A stretch of DNA of 64,000 nt, taken from the NCBI RefSeq assembly GCF_020536995.1, contig NC_068357.1:58196276-58260275 (forward strand), written 5' to 3'. Source of the stretch: Dreissena polymorpha (lineage: Eukaryota > Mollusca > Bivalvia > Myida > Dreissenidae). Position 1 is the first letter of the stretch, and every line of letters begins with the position of its first letter. A model generated the notes under the pieces. It saw nothing but the letters and a program-made list of their open reading frames with translations, searched no databases and was not told the DNA's origin. The position numbers and the translations under genes were made by a program. Below are positions 37,901 to 49,864 of the stretch, one piece after another.

Positions 37901-40900
37901 TTGTGACCCCCGGGGCAGGGTCAAATTTGACCCCAGGGGCATAATTTGAACAAATTTGAAAGAGGTTCACCCCAGGAACATTCCTGAGAAATTTGATCAG
38001 AATTGGACCAGTAGTTTAGGAGAAGAAGATGTTTAAGGAAAAGTTAACGCACGCACGGACGCACGCACGACAGACACAGGACCATGACATAAGCCCCGCT
38101 GGCCTCTGGCCAGTGGAGAGAAAAACACATTTAGTACAAACACCCTTCACTATTCAGCAGAATATAAACGAATATTCAATTACACTACATACAAGTGATT
38201 AGCAAACTTTTTGCAGTACTTAATGAACATGAAGTATATGTCCTATCTTGTTAACCAATACTGTCGCGTTTGTTTTATCAGGCTTTACAATAAACATAGC
38301 ACCATCAATGACATAATACATGGGGTAATAGCCCATGTTATCTATGTCTGTATTATGCAAAAACACTTGATACCTTGCCAGACTGTGGGATCAAAGTCCA
38401 TCCTACCCATGTAGGCATCATGAGAAGGACACTAGATACATGGCCAGACAGTGGGGTAATAGCCCATGTTGCCCATGTATGGGTCATGCAAAGGATTGTG
38501 GAATCATATTTCATCCTACCCATGTAGGTATCATGAAAAATACCTTAGGCACATGGCCAGACAGTGTGGAAATATCCCACGTTACCCATGTATGTGTCAT
38601 GAAAAGGACAATAGTTACCTTGCCAAACTTGTTGGTCGTTGTCAACATTACTCATAAGAAAAATACTAGATAACTGTTGCAAGTCTGTGGGATACACTAC
38701 ATACCTGGCCAGACGGTGGGGTCATAGTCCAATGTCTTTAGGTAGTACTCTCCGCCTTTCTTCAGAAGTGACAACAGCAGATTGCGATATCTATATGGAA
38801 ATGTCTAGCATATATGTTAAATCTACGAAATAGGTTTTAAGCTTAACAAATTTATTTTATTAAACATGTAATCAGATAAAATAATATTGTACTAATTCGC
38901 AATAAATGAACTTTATTTCCTTGATAATATTTAAATATAGTATGTAATGCATCCCATTACATGAGTTCACATATAATATTGAAATGCTGTTGTAAACTGT
39001 CAAAACTGCACAATGGTTATGTCAATTTCGAAATAATGGCACAGTTACTGTGTTAGTATTCCAATCGTTTGCACAAAGGATATGTAAACTTACCAATTTT
39101 TGCATACTAAATGTATTTTTTCCCCAAGAAATGCAAAATGACTATAAGAACTTCCCTCAATATAATTGCACAATTGCTGTGTTAAATGTCCAGTAAGTAC
39201 ACTATCGCTATGTAAACTTTCCAATAATTCCATAAAGTTTCAAAACTTTCCGATTATTGCAAAATGGCTATGTACACTTTCTAATTATTCTACAATATCT
39301 TTATAAACGTTCCAATAATTGCACAATGGCCATGTAAAATGTATAAAAAAGTGCACAATGACTAAGTAATCTTTCCGAAATATTGCAAAAAAGCTATGTA
39401 AACTTTTCAAAAAATGCACAATAGCAATGTAAAAATTGCAGAAATTGCAGAATGGCTAAGGAATGTTTTGTCAATAATAGCTATGTAAATTTTCCTATAA
39501 TTGCACAACGCTTATACAATCTTTCCAATAATTGCACAATAGCTATATTAAGTTTCAAATAATTACACAATAGCTATGTTTAGATTCAAATAATTGCACG
39601 ATAGCTATGTTAAGATTCAAACTAGAGCTTAGTCACAGACATGACGAATACTCCCACATGCCGCATTGACACATAATATTTTGCATGTCGTCTTCACAAA
39701 AAAAAGCGGACACTATGCTAAATTTTTAAAACCCACTAAGTGACCCCTTGAACTAGTTTTTGACCCAGAAAAGCCTATGTTCTAACTTGGCCTTAAGATC
39801 ATCTCGATAAAACCTCTGACCAAGTTTGGTGAAGATCGGATGTAAACTACTTGAATTAGAGAGCGGACACCATGCTGAAAGTTAAAAAACGCACTAAGTG
39901 ACCCCGTGACCTTTTTTAAGGCCCGGAATGGCCCATGTTCAAACTTGTCCTAGAGATCATTTAGATAAAACTTGTGACCAAGTTTAGTGAGGATTGGATG
40001 AAAACTACTTGATTTAGAGAGCGGACAACATGGTGGGGTTTAAAATGCACTAAGATACCCCGTGACCTAGTTTTTGACCCGGCATGACCCATATTCAAAC
40101 TTGACCTAGACATCATCTAGATACAACTGCTGACCACGTTTAGTGAAGATTGGATGAAAACTACCTGAATAATAGAGCGGACAACATTGTGATATTTCAA
40201 ACGCACTAAGTGACCCCGTGACCTTGTTTTTGACCCAGCATGACCCATATTCAAACTTGCCCTAGACATTATCAAGATACAACTTCTGACCAATTTTGGT
40301 GAAGATTGGATAAAAACTACTTGAATTAGAGAGCGGACGACATGGTGAGGTTTAAAACACACTAAGTGGCCCCGTGACCTAGTCTTTGACCCGGCATGGC
40401 CCATGTTCGAACTTGACTTACACATCATCTAGTTACAACTTCTGACCAAGTGTGGTGAAGATCGGATTTAAACTACTTGAAATAGAGAGCGGGCACCATG
40501 CTCAATGTGTAAAGCGTACTAAGTGACCCTTTGACCTAGTTTTTGATCTGACATGGCCCATATTCGAACTAGGCCTTCAGATCATCTAGATAAAACTTCT
40601 GACCAAGTTTGGTGAAGATCGGATGAAAACTACTTGAATTAGAGAGAGGACACCATGCTGAATGTTTAAAAATGCACTTAGTGACCCCGTGACCTAGTTT
40701 TTGACCCGGCAAGGCCCATGTTTGAACTTGGCCTTAAGATCATCTAGATACAACTTCTGACCAAGTTTGGTGAAGATCGGATGAAAACTACTTGAATTAG
40801 AGAGCCGACAACATGCTGAATGTTTAAAACGCACTAAGTGACCCCGTGACCTAGTTTTTGAACCGGCAAGTCCCATGTTTGAACTTGGCCTAGACATTAT

Positions 40901-43900
40901 GTAGATACAACTTCTGACCAAGTTTGGTGAAGATCGGATGAAAACTACTTGAATAAGAGAGCGGCCAACATGCTGAATGTTTAAAAAGCACTAAGTGACC
41001 CCGTGACCTAGTTTATGACCCGGCAAAGCCCAGGTTCGAACTTGGCCTAGACATCACGTAGATACAACTTCTGACCAATTTTGGAAAAGATCGGATGATG
41101 ACTACTTGAATAAGAGAGCAGACACTTAATACGGACCAACAGACAGACAGATCGACCGACCGACCGACCGACAAGTTCACTCCTATATTACCCCCTAAAC
41201 TTCGTTTGTGGGGGTAAAATAAATGCACTTTAGCTATGTTAAGTTTCCAAAAAGTGCACAATAGCTACGTTAAGTTTCCAATAATTACACAGTAGCTATG
41301 TTACGTTTTCAATAATTACAAAAAGGTATGTTAATTTCCCAATTATTGTACAATAGCAATGTTAAGTTTCCAATAATTACACAAAAGCTATACTAAGTTT
41401 CCAATAATTGCACAATAGCTATGTTAAGTTTCCAATAATTACATAAAAGCAATGTTAGGTTTCCAACATATGCACAATAGCAATTTAAAGTTTCCGATTA
41501 TTACAGAATAGCTACGTTAACAAAGGCTCACCTCTCCTGATCTACCACGTTGATGGCAACAAGTGACCTGGAATCCCAGACCCGGTCAAACTCACTCAGT
41601 TGATCCCTAAAAATATATAATTTACTTATGTATAAATATAGTTTTTAAGTATTTCTGCCATATCAAATGCGATATCAAACCTCAAACTAGCTTGCATAAT
41701 GATTCTTTGTCGATATTAAGTCGTATAAGATTCAGCAACGAACAGAAAATTTATAATCTGGGATAATTATCGTTTAAATGTTCAAGTGTGATGTTACCTA
41801 TCATTATTGCGCTGGTCTGCCAACTGAACCGATCGATATCTTAGATATTCCGATTTTATTTTATTCATCCAAGGTAAAAACTGGGCTAGGCGTTAAGTTC
41901 CGTGCAGGCTGAAAAATCTTATGTGATGCTTAGATGGAGTTACTTATGCACACACATAAACAGTAAAGCATATAAGGCGCTTTCTTAAACCTATGTTTTC
42001 CGCGAAATGTTTGACATGTGCGTAATGTTGTTCTTACTTGGTCAAATCAAACAGATCTCCTACGTAAACTTGCAGCCGACCATCCGTGCTCTGGAAATAA
42101 AATGTTCTGTGAAGCGTTGAACTTCATAAGTTTTTTACAATACAAATTAACGATATTTTACAAAGACTACGCACAACGCTCCGTCGTTTACAATTATAAT
42201 TAACAAAGAAAACATAATAAAGCCCGATCATTAAGGCAGCATTGTCAAGGATAGTTCTCATTCCAATGCCATATGATGTGCAGGTCATGTTAAAAATCAC
42301 ACACAGCGGTAGCCGGTTAAAGAAGACATCCTTCAGAGGCGGTGGCGTTGGATACCATTCGGAAGCCTGCAATCAATACGACAAGGCAATCTCTAACATG
42401 GAACCCCAAAGGGATGAGGAAAAGAAGCGGGCTAGAAACACATGGATGAAGATGCCGAGCGAATGGGTTACTCCTGGGGAGATCTGGAGAAACTCGCCCG
42501 GACTTCCTAAAGGAATCTGGTCGGCGGCCTATATCATAGACGGGACTACAGGCGAAGATGAGATGAATGTTAGAAATTAAATAATATTATATAATGATCA
42601 TGTTAAAAAGTATAAAGGTAGAAAAAACTCAAGCTTTTGTCGTTCTCATATCCGAATAAAACCATAGGAAAAAAACCATCGTCGATAAATTCCGCTAAAT
42701 TGAAAACTCAACATTGTGGTACAATGGCAGACAAGCAACTAGCAATATGACCTAATCTGTAAAGCGTCTCCACTCCCTCAACGCGCTACACGTTTAGTTC
42801 AAGCTTGTTTTCTGAAAAGGCTATGCTAACCCGCCTCATCCCCTCCCCCTTCCCCATGGTGCGACCCAAATTGTACATACCGTGTACAGCGGCCCACTCC
42901 TTCCACGTGCTACACGTTCAGTTCAAGCTTGTTTTCCGAAAAGGCTATGCTAACCCGCCTCATCCCCTCCCCCTTCCCCATGGTGCGACCCAAATTGTAC
43001 ATACCGTGTACAGCGGCCCACTCCTTCCACGTGCTACACGTTCAGTTCAAGCTTGTTTTCTGAAAAGGCTATGCTAACCCGCCTCATCCTCCCTTCCCCC
43101 TTTCCCATGGTGCGACCCAAATTGTACATACCGTGTACAGTGGCCCACTCCTTCCACGTGCTACACGTTCAGTTCAAGCTTGTTTTCCGAAAAGGCTATG
43201 CTAACCCGCCTCATCCTTTCCCCCTTCCCCATGGTGCGACCCAAATTGTACATACCGTGTACAGTGGCCCACTCCTTCCACGTGCTGCACGCGAGCTTCA
43301 AGCTTGTTCTCCGAAAAGGCTATGCTAACCCGCCGCATCCCCTCCCCCATCCCCATTGTGCGACCCAAAATGTACATACCGTGTACAGCGGCCCACTCCT
43401 TCCACGTGCTACACGTTCAGTTCAAGCTTGTTTTCTGAAAAGGCTATGCTAACCCGCCTCATCCCCTCCCCCTTCCCCATGGTGCGACCCAAATTGTACA
43501 TACCGTGTACAGCGGCCCACTCCTTCCACGTGCTACACATTCAGTTCAAGCTTGTTTTCTGAAAAGGCTATGCTAACCCGCCTCATCTCCTCCCCCTTCC
43601 CCATGGTGCGACCCAAATTGTACATACCGTGTACAGCGGCCCACTCCTTCCACGTGCTGCACGCGAGCTTCAAGCTTGTTCTCTGAAAAGGCTATGCTAA
43701 CCCGCCTCATCCCTTCCCCCTTCCCCATGGTGCGACCCAAATTGTACATACCGTGTACAGCGGCCCCACGCCTTCCACGTGCTGCACGCGAGCTTCAAGC
43801 TTGTTCTCTGAAAAGGCTATGCTAACCCGCCTCATCCTCCCTTCCCCCTTCCCCATGGTGCGACCCAAATTGTACATACCGTGTACAGCGGCCCCACGCC

Positions 43901-46520
43901 TTCCACGTGCTGCACGCGAGCTTCAAGCTTGTTCTCCGAGAAAAGTTCCTGGACAGCCTGCTCTGATAGCTCCACGCCAACTACACTATGACCCTGATTG
44001 TACATCCTGCGACAGAGACGGACGCACGTATTAAGAGGTCGATATGTTGTTATTCAAACGAAGAATCGTAAAATCATACAAGTGATCTACTATGCTGACT
44101 TCATGTTTGTATAACGAATAAAAAATCTCGTCTCTGCGATCCTTTGAAATAACTATCTGTGAATGTAAAAGAACAGATTTACATGAATAGATAATACGAA
44201 TTTACATACACAATCTTATTTAACTTTGCTGCGTCTGTTTTTGGTTCGGTGTAGGAAAATGCGCATATTGACTTCCTTGACAAATGTGAGCGTGGCCTAC
44301 CATATCATATAATGTATTACTTGAATTATGTGAGCATGTCCTTCTATACCATATACTAAATTATTTGAATAAGGTGCGCGTGTCTTACCATATCATACAA
44401 TGATTTACTTTAATAATGTCGGCGTGTCTTACTTACTGAATATCTTGAATTATGTGGACAATCCTAACCTATAATATCTTAAATTCTTTGAATTATGAGG
44501 CGTTTCTTAATATATCATACCATGTATTGCTTGAATTATATGGACGTGTACTACCATATCATATCCTGAATAACTTAAAATGTGTGGGCGTGTACTACCA
44601 TATCATATCCTGAATTACTTGAATTGTATCGACGTGTACTACCATATCATATCGTGAGTTACTGAATTTGTGTGGACGTGTACAACCTTATTATATCGTG
44701 AAAAACTTGAATTGTGTGGACGTGTTCTACCATATCATATCGTGAATAACTTGAATTGTGTGGACGTGTTCTACCATATCATATCGTGAATTACTTGAAT
44801 TGTGTGGACGTATACAACCATATCATATCGTGAATTACTTAAATTGTGCGGACGTGTACTACCATATCATATCGTGAATTACTTGAATTATGTGGACGTG
44901 TATTAACATATCATATCGTGAATAACTTGAATTGTGTGGACGTGTACAACCAAATCATATCGTGAATTACTTAAATTGTGCGGACGTGTAGTACCATATC
45001 ATATCGTGAATAACTTGAATTGTGTGGACCTGTACTACCATATCATATCCTGAATCACTTGCATTATGTGAACGTGTACTACCATATCATATCGTGAATT
45101 ACTTGAATTGTGTGGACGTGTACAGTCATATCATATCGTGAATTACTTGAATTGTTTGGACGTGTATCATCATACCATATCGTGCATAACTTGAATAATT
45201 TGGACGTGTACTACCATATCATATCGTGAATTACATGAATTATGTGAACGTGTACTACCATATCATATCGTGAAGTACTTAAATTGTATGGACGTGTACT
45301 ACCATATTATATCGTGAATAACTTGATTTGTGTGGACGTGTACTACCATACTATATCGTGAATTACTTGAATTGTGTGGACGTGTACTATATCATATCGT
45401 GAATTTCTTGAATTGTGTGGACGTGTACAACCATATCATATCGTGAATTACTTGAATTGTGTGGACGTGTACTACCATATCATATCGTTAATTACTTGAA
45501 GTGTGTGGACGTGTACTACCATATCATATCGTGAGTAACTTGAATTATGTGGAGGTGTATAACCATATCATATCGTGAATTACTTTAATTGTGTGGACGT
45601 GTACTACCATATATCCTGAATCACTTGCATTATGTGGGTGTGTACTACCATATCATATCCGGAGTTTTCCCGCACAGAGGCACAAACACCGACTTTGCCC
45701 CACCTGGGAAAAGTGCCTCTCCCTGGGAGTCGAACAGAGAATCGTAGCGGCTCTGGTGGAACGCTATGTCTCCAACCTCCCATCTGCGGGAAAAAATAAT
45801 GATTTGTTTTTAAAATTACACAATGTATGCAGTTAAGCCCGTATCTAGTTGCGCAAGCACGTAAACTACGCTTCAATCGTGATACATTGACTATTTTTAT
45901 TAAAATGATTTGTGCAATAAATCGTATTCTGATCAAGAATGTCTACGCGTTAGCTTGGAGAAAGCGCAGTATATTCAAATCAAAACCGCGAGCTAATACT
46001 GATTTGGATGATAATCAAAAACTGGTATTTTAACGACGATTCTTGACGTATACATACGTATTTACGTCTAAAAAAGGTGCGACTTGCAATCGTGACATAA
46101 AAACAAGAGCACCGCATAACGGGTGCCACGCTCGGCTACGGGTGCAGTTTTGCATAAATAAAAGCTTGTCAGATTTTTTTTTAGAGGTCACAGTGACCTT
46201 GAACTTTGACCTAGTGACCCCAAAATGGATGTGGCGTGTAGAACTCATCAAGGTGCATCTACATATGAAGTTTCAAAGTTGTAGGTGGAAGCACTTTGAT
46301 TTTAGAGCCAATGTTAAGGTTATAGCACGACGCGACGGCGCACGTCAGACGTCGCACGGCGGACGACACGACAAGCTGGCTATGAAAATATACTGGGTTT
46401 TCTCCGAAAACGCCGAGCTAATAACCTACACGGACCCACTCGGTATACATACCTCTTGACCCACTCGGAGTTGTGAAGCACACCCGCATCAAGGTCGGTC
46501 TCGACCTCTTTGGCAGACAT
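34965..46520 (-). CDS. TPMT: Thiopurine S-methyltransferase-like protein (8 exons, 264 residues)
   Basis: Coding exons in order: 46453-46520, 45649-45783, 43880-44006, 42038-42090, 41532-41606, 38705-38790, 35573-35617, 34965-35170. They total 795 nt in one frame from ATG (46520) to TAG, and every junction is GT-AG with matching phase. The protein follows the TPMT family from end to end: an FHQ motif (31-33), FVPLCGKTPDMIW (56-68) and GHSVVGVE (73-80) as the S-adenosylmethionine site, FDRVWDSRSLVAIN (134-147), LLSLLKKGGEYYLKTLDYDP (158-177), and GPPHNIS with a following ELYG. Members methylate thiol groups of small aromatic compounds in the cytosol. The length is near the usual 240-250; the extra residues are a Pro-rich stretch at about 212-240. 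The last exon has a weak polypyrimidine tract and is the least certain. Four of the seven introns hold arrays anchored at the 5' splice site. The family call is firm; the substrate is unknown. Confidence 0.92.
35628..38122. mobile_element. Pearl-like tandem-core element, about 13 units (intron 7 of counting introns from the 5' end: between exons 6 and 7)
   Basis: About thirteen units of roughly 176 bp (TTTGTGACCCC..GGGCAGGGTCAAATTTGACC..), a separate head near 35,630 and a distinct tail with repeated ACGCACG near 38,045-38,120. The head-core-tail plan resembles the bivalve 'pearl' elements. Lies in the intron between exons 6 and 7 of the TPMT-like gene. One unit carries a 25-base C run (36,293-36,317). 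Confidence 0.88.
38300..38704 (-). repeat. Donor-anchored repeat in the intron after exon 6
   Basis: On the gene's strand, about five diverged copies of the end of exon 6 with its 5' splice site follow the real one (CCCACCGTCTGGCCAG|GTATGT). The clearest reads CCCACAGTCTGGCAAG|GTATCA near 38,370-38,395; others are near 38,555, 38,430 and 38,610. Spacing is irregular, about 65-130 bp. Confidence 0.8.
38980..39626 (-). repeat. About 32-bp minisatellite, distal part
   Basis: Degenerate units of the type CAATAATTGCACAATAGCTATGT. It continues beyond the inserted pearl-like element at 41,222-41,515. In the intron between exons 5 and 6. Confidence 0.85.
39627..41221. mobile_element. Pearl-like tandem-core element, about 9 units
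   Basis: Head near 39,627 (ACTAGAGCTTAGTCACAGAC), about nine units of roughly 155 bp (CTAAGTGACCCCGTGACCTA...), then a tail with (GACC)n and a terminal stem TACCCCC...GGGGGTA (41,192-41,216). It interrupts the 32-bp minisatellite, so it arrived after that array existed. Confidence 0.9.
41222..41519 (-). repeat. About 32-bp minisatellite, donor-proximal part
   Basis: Units such as AATAGCTATGTTAAGTTTCC. On the gene's strand the array starts about 12-15 bases after the 5' splice site of exon 5 (GGAGAG|GTGAGC). Unlike the other three arrays it does not include exon sequence. Confidence 0.88.
42785..43879 (-). repeat. Donor-anchored 125-bp array in the intron after exon 3
   Basis: Nine units of 123-126 bp. 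On the gene's strand each holds a copy of the last 55 or so bases of exon 3, its 5' splice site (CTGTACACG|GTATGT) and about 65 bases of intron. The units nearest the exon match it best; the farthest has lost its donor. At the unit joint, exon CTTTTC and intron CCTTTTC share bases. In most units this joint reads CCTTTTCAG, so each copy is framed by acceptor-like and donor-like sites. ORFs here are array artefacts. Confidence 0.95.
44290..45648 (-). repeat. Donor-anchored 44-bp array in the intron after exon 2
   Basis: About 30 units of 44 bp. On the gene's strand each contains GATATGATATG|GTAGTACAC, that is, the last 11 bases of exon 2 followed by the start of its intron. The array runs straight on from the real splice site and fills most of the 1.6-kb intron. 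Most units keep the GT. Confidence 0.95.
46098..46425. mobile_element. Short pearl-like repeat in the first intron
   Basis: Starts AACAAGAGCACCGCATAACG, includes GACCTTGAACTTTGACCTAG and ends near TTTTCTCCGAAAAC. This wording recurs in bivalve intergenic repeats as I recall them. It is a single-core copy between exons 1 and 2 of the TPMT-like gene. Confidence 0.65.
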
Positions 46521-46777
46521 GGTATCCTAGCGTTGTAGGACACACTATCTATGCGGAAGATTGTTTGCGGATACGGAACTGAAATTGATTGCTAAAAATG
46601 TTCAAGTTTGTTTGATGAGGCATTCGCAAACTGGATACATATTGTACCGCTACGGCTGTATACAACAAACAAATGCACGAGAAAACCCTGTTTTTGTAAG
46701 AATGTTGCATTCATTCTAATTGCTGGTTTATATTTTAAAAAATCAAAGCACTGGGATAGACAATCTATTCATACGTA

Positions 46778-46831
46778 TGAGCCGCATAATGGGAAAAGCG
46801 GGTTAAAAGCATGTGCGTTTAGTATCGTCCC
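46778..46831. mobile_element. Dreissenid-type TIR element, copy 3, left half
   Basis: TGAGCCGCATAATGGG...GTATCGTCCC matches the first half of the family. The copy is split by the 9.07-kb element and resumes at 55,905. Confidence 0.8.
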
Positions 46832-47649
46832 TATGGAAAGCCAAAGCGGACACCCGCTCAAATACATATAATTATATAGGAACTATCGGGATTTTCATTT
46901 CTCGCGGAACTTTCACTTTTCGCGAAAAACCACAACATGGCCAAAAAATACATAAAAATCGAAATCTAAAAAGCGCGGAACTTTCATATATTTCCGTCGG
47001 AACAATTATCTTTCAGCCATGTATAGAAAAAGCGGGCTCAATTTATCGCGCTGAACCTACTCTGTACAAAAAGTAGTGTATGAAATCGCGCGGAGATTGT
47101 AGAATGCTATTTTAAGAAGTCTATATCGTCCGCGAAAATTGAGCATTGAATTACTGTACAAATCTCGGGTTGCTATGTAAATTGCGGGTTGCTAATGAAA
47201 AATCGCGCGGAAGTTTCATTTCTCCGCGCGATTTTTCAATAGCATTTGAATAACTGCATGAAATTCGGGTTGCTATGTGGTTACGCGATAAAATTTGATT
47301 GGTTCCGACTCATAGAATGAACCAATCAAAACTTGCGTCTTATTTAGCATCCATGCAGTCATCATGATGACGGTTGTTTCACATTAACACAAAACCTTTA
47401 AAGGGCGAAAGAATGATCAATTTTGATGACATTAGCCATGAGGTTAGTATTTAACATGCATGAATTACGAATTGGAATGCAATTAAAACAGATCAAGAGT
47501 ATCGAGTGTTGTTTTCACGGTTTGTCGATATGCAAAAGTCTCTGGTAAAACATAAACACGTCAGACTCGTGATATGTCGTCAAAAAATGAAATAGTGTTT
47601 GTGGGCAAGAAAAATCTTCCCTAAAGCTCAGTAAGCAGAGAGCCAAGTT

Positions 47650-48147
47650 ATTGTTATGGTAGTCGTGTGCTCTAGTCCAGCACCGTATACACCTTCAATT
47701 AAAAAGAACAAGGCTTTACAGGCAATTCATCCCAAAGGCAACTCGTACCTTGGTCAACTCGTACCCATTTTTGTCAACTCGTACCTCATTCAAACTATTC
47801 GACTTGTTACATTTGTCTTATTTTGTCACAATCGTCAAATCATTGAAAGACACCAAACACAAGTGTCAATTTTCATCAACACTTTAGCTGCGTCATACAT
47901 ATCTGCAGCAAACAACTTGCGTGAGAAATGCTTAGATAATTTTAGTGGAAACATTAAGAGGAAAATAAACATTGTCTGTATGAGTTTGACTTATAAGCTA
48001 ACCATCCTACACCTATTTCTGTATATCGGGTACGGGTTTAGTTTGGGTAGGTACAAGTTTACTAAAAAACAGGTACGAGTGGGTAGGTGTTTACCACGGA
48101 ACAATTTGACCGGCATACAGAACAAGTTTATTGATTATTATATTTAA
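47650..48147 (+). other. Unrecognised open frame, 163 codons
   Basis: Open from 47,656 to 48,147 inside the 9.07-kb element. It contains repeated CAACTCGTACC / GGTACGAGT motifs that face both ways, which suggests a repeat rather than a gene. Two hydrophobic stretches are seen. No family is recognised. Confidence 0.25.
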
Positions 48148-48721
48148 CTGTCACACAAATCTGGAAGATAACACAATGTATTACAAACACAATGACTGTC
48201 AAGACATGCTAAACTCTTACAGTTAACATATAACAGGTGTACATGTCTGATATACTGACCAAATAAAATTGCTTGTGTTTCATTGCACAGTCAATACCAT
48301 CTTGTCTTTATGCTGACATATAGAACGGATAAATAGTAAACTGTCGTTTTATATGCTATGGGATTGTTTTTCAAGACTTGTATGTTCAGATGACAAAATT
48401 GCCATAATTTTTCTCTTTATATTTTATTCCTGCTAAATGGTTGATGCAATAAAGTTTAGTCTTTAATGACTTGTGTTTCTTGTAAAGTTGTAATATTATT
48501 TGTAAGCAAATTTGGCTGTAGTATTAGATGCATGCTGTACAAGATACTGTAAATCAACATTATATTGTTTTAGTATGAATAGATAATTTAAGTAGCACAG
48601 CCATTCATTTTGCCTTCCACCATGTCCAATTTTGGTTAGACAGTTGCAAGTTACTTGCATTAGTATGAACATCGGTTCAATTAAAGCCAGGCTGTATTGA
48701 TAAAAGAAAAATATAATTTGG

Positions 48722-48788
48722 TTTCATGGGGATTCAAACCAGGGTCTTCTAGAGTAAACTTCTTTACCACTGTGCCATTCTTTGAAAT
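48722..48788 (-). repeat. tRNA-like (SINE head) segment
   Basis: On the minus strand, TGGCACAGTGGTAAAG resembles an A box and GGTTTGAATCCCC a B box at tRNA spacing. Probably a decayed SINE. No cloverleaf was verified. Confidence 0.5.
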
Positions 48789-49157
48789 GAAATAATTACA
48801 TACCAAATTTATAGGTGCTATGGCACTTTGATTGAAACCAAAGTCTTAAAATGACTTAAGTATAATTGCTGTTGTGTTATTATTAACCTTTTCCTGCTCT
48901 GAGGCAATTTTAAAATTTCTACATGCAAACATCATAAAACCAGAACAGCCTGCAAGTAACTCGCAATCTGTTCAGGTTTTATGCTGTTTGCTGCTCATCA
49001 GTATCCATGGGTTGGAAACAAAGCCTTTAAAACTTTAATATAGTAAGAAAGGTCTTAAATTAAATTTATTCTCGAATGTGTCTTAGTGCGTTTTTGAGTG
49101 GTACAGGGTTAAATGTCTTGTTTTGTTTTTTATTATCTTTGGTTTATTCAACATATA

Positions 49158-49288
49158 TGAGCCTTGCTCATTGAAAAAGGGGTTTAATGCATGTGCATTA
49201 AGTATCGTCCCTGATTAGCCTGTGCGGTCTGCCCAGGCTAATCTGGAGTGCACATGCATTAAACCCCTTTTTCACAGAGCAAGGCTCA
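49158..49288. mobile_element. Dreissenid-type TIR element, short copy
   Basis: TGAGCCTTGCTC at one end and GAGCAAGGCTCA at the other. It is only 131 bp long, so the middle present in the 240-270-bp copies is missing. The two arms pair almost completely. Confidence 0.93.
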
Positions 49289-49864
49289 TATGTATTAGAC
49301 AGCGCATTCAAATAATACAATTTAAATCTGAATCTTTTATTTAGTTGAAATACCATAAAGCTTACTATGTTTGCAGTTTTAGTGAAAACACAAACTTTGA
49401 ATCAAAGAAGCATATAATGTGTATTACTCATTAAATCAACTTCCACTTTATTCCATACACGTGTTCGAGTCTGTGACATTATGTTCTGTCAAAGCTTTTT
49501 ATTGCAAATTCATTAAACATAAATTGGTAACCTTGGGTATCCAAAGGGAATCCAAATTTTACTAGCCATAGACTTTCCAAAATGCAATTGTTTCTGAGAA
49601 GTATTTTTCTCTAGAAGGTGGCAAAACTCCTAAGCAATTCCTTTTTGGGCTAATGGTAGGGCTTATGTGTGTAACACCCGTTACAAATCAATAAAGCATG
49701 CTTAACAATAGCAGAACTCTTTTGACTTTTAATTATCTTTTCCAGTCTTTAAATCTTTATAAAATTCATTGTCCCACTAACACCATCCTATAAAACAGGT
49801 TATGGCTTCCAATTGTTAATCAACTATAAAGCATGAACAAAGGCACAAATATCGCAGTATCTTT

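Noticed and set aside
42242-42580. 112-codon plus-strand frame
   Set aside because: It lies in the intron between exons 3 and 4 on the opposite strand, with no family features or splice context.
42805-44034. Chain of 90-codon plus-strand frames with repeated wording
   Set aside because: They are antisense to the donor-anchored array and exon 3 of the TPMT-like gene.
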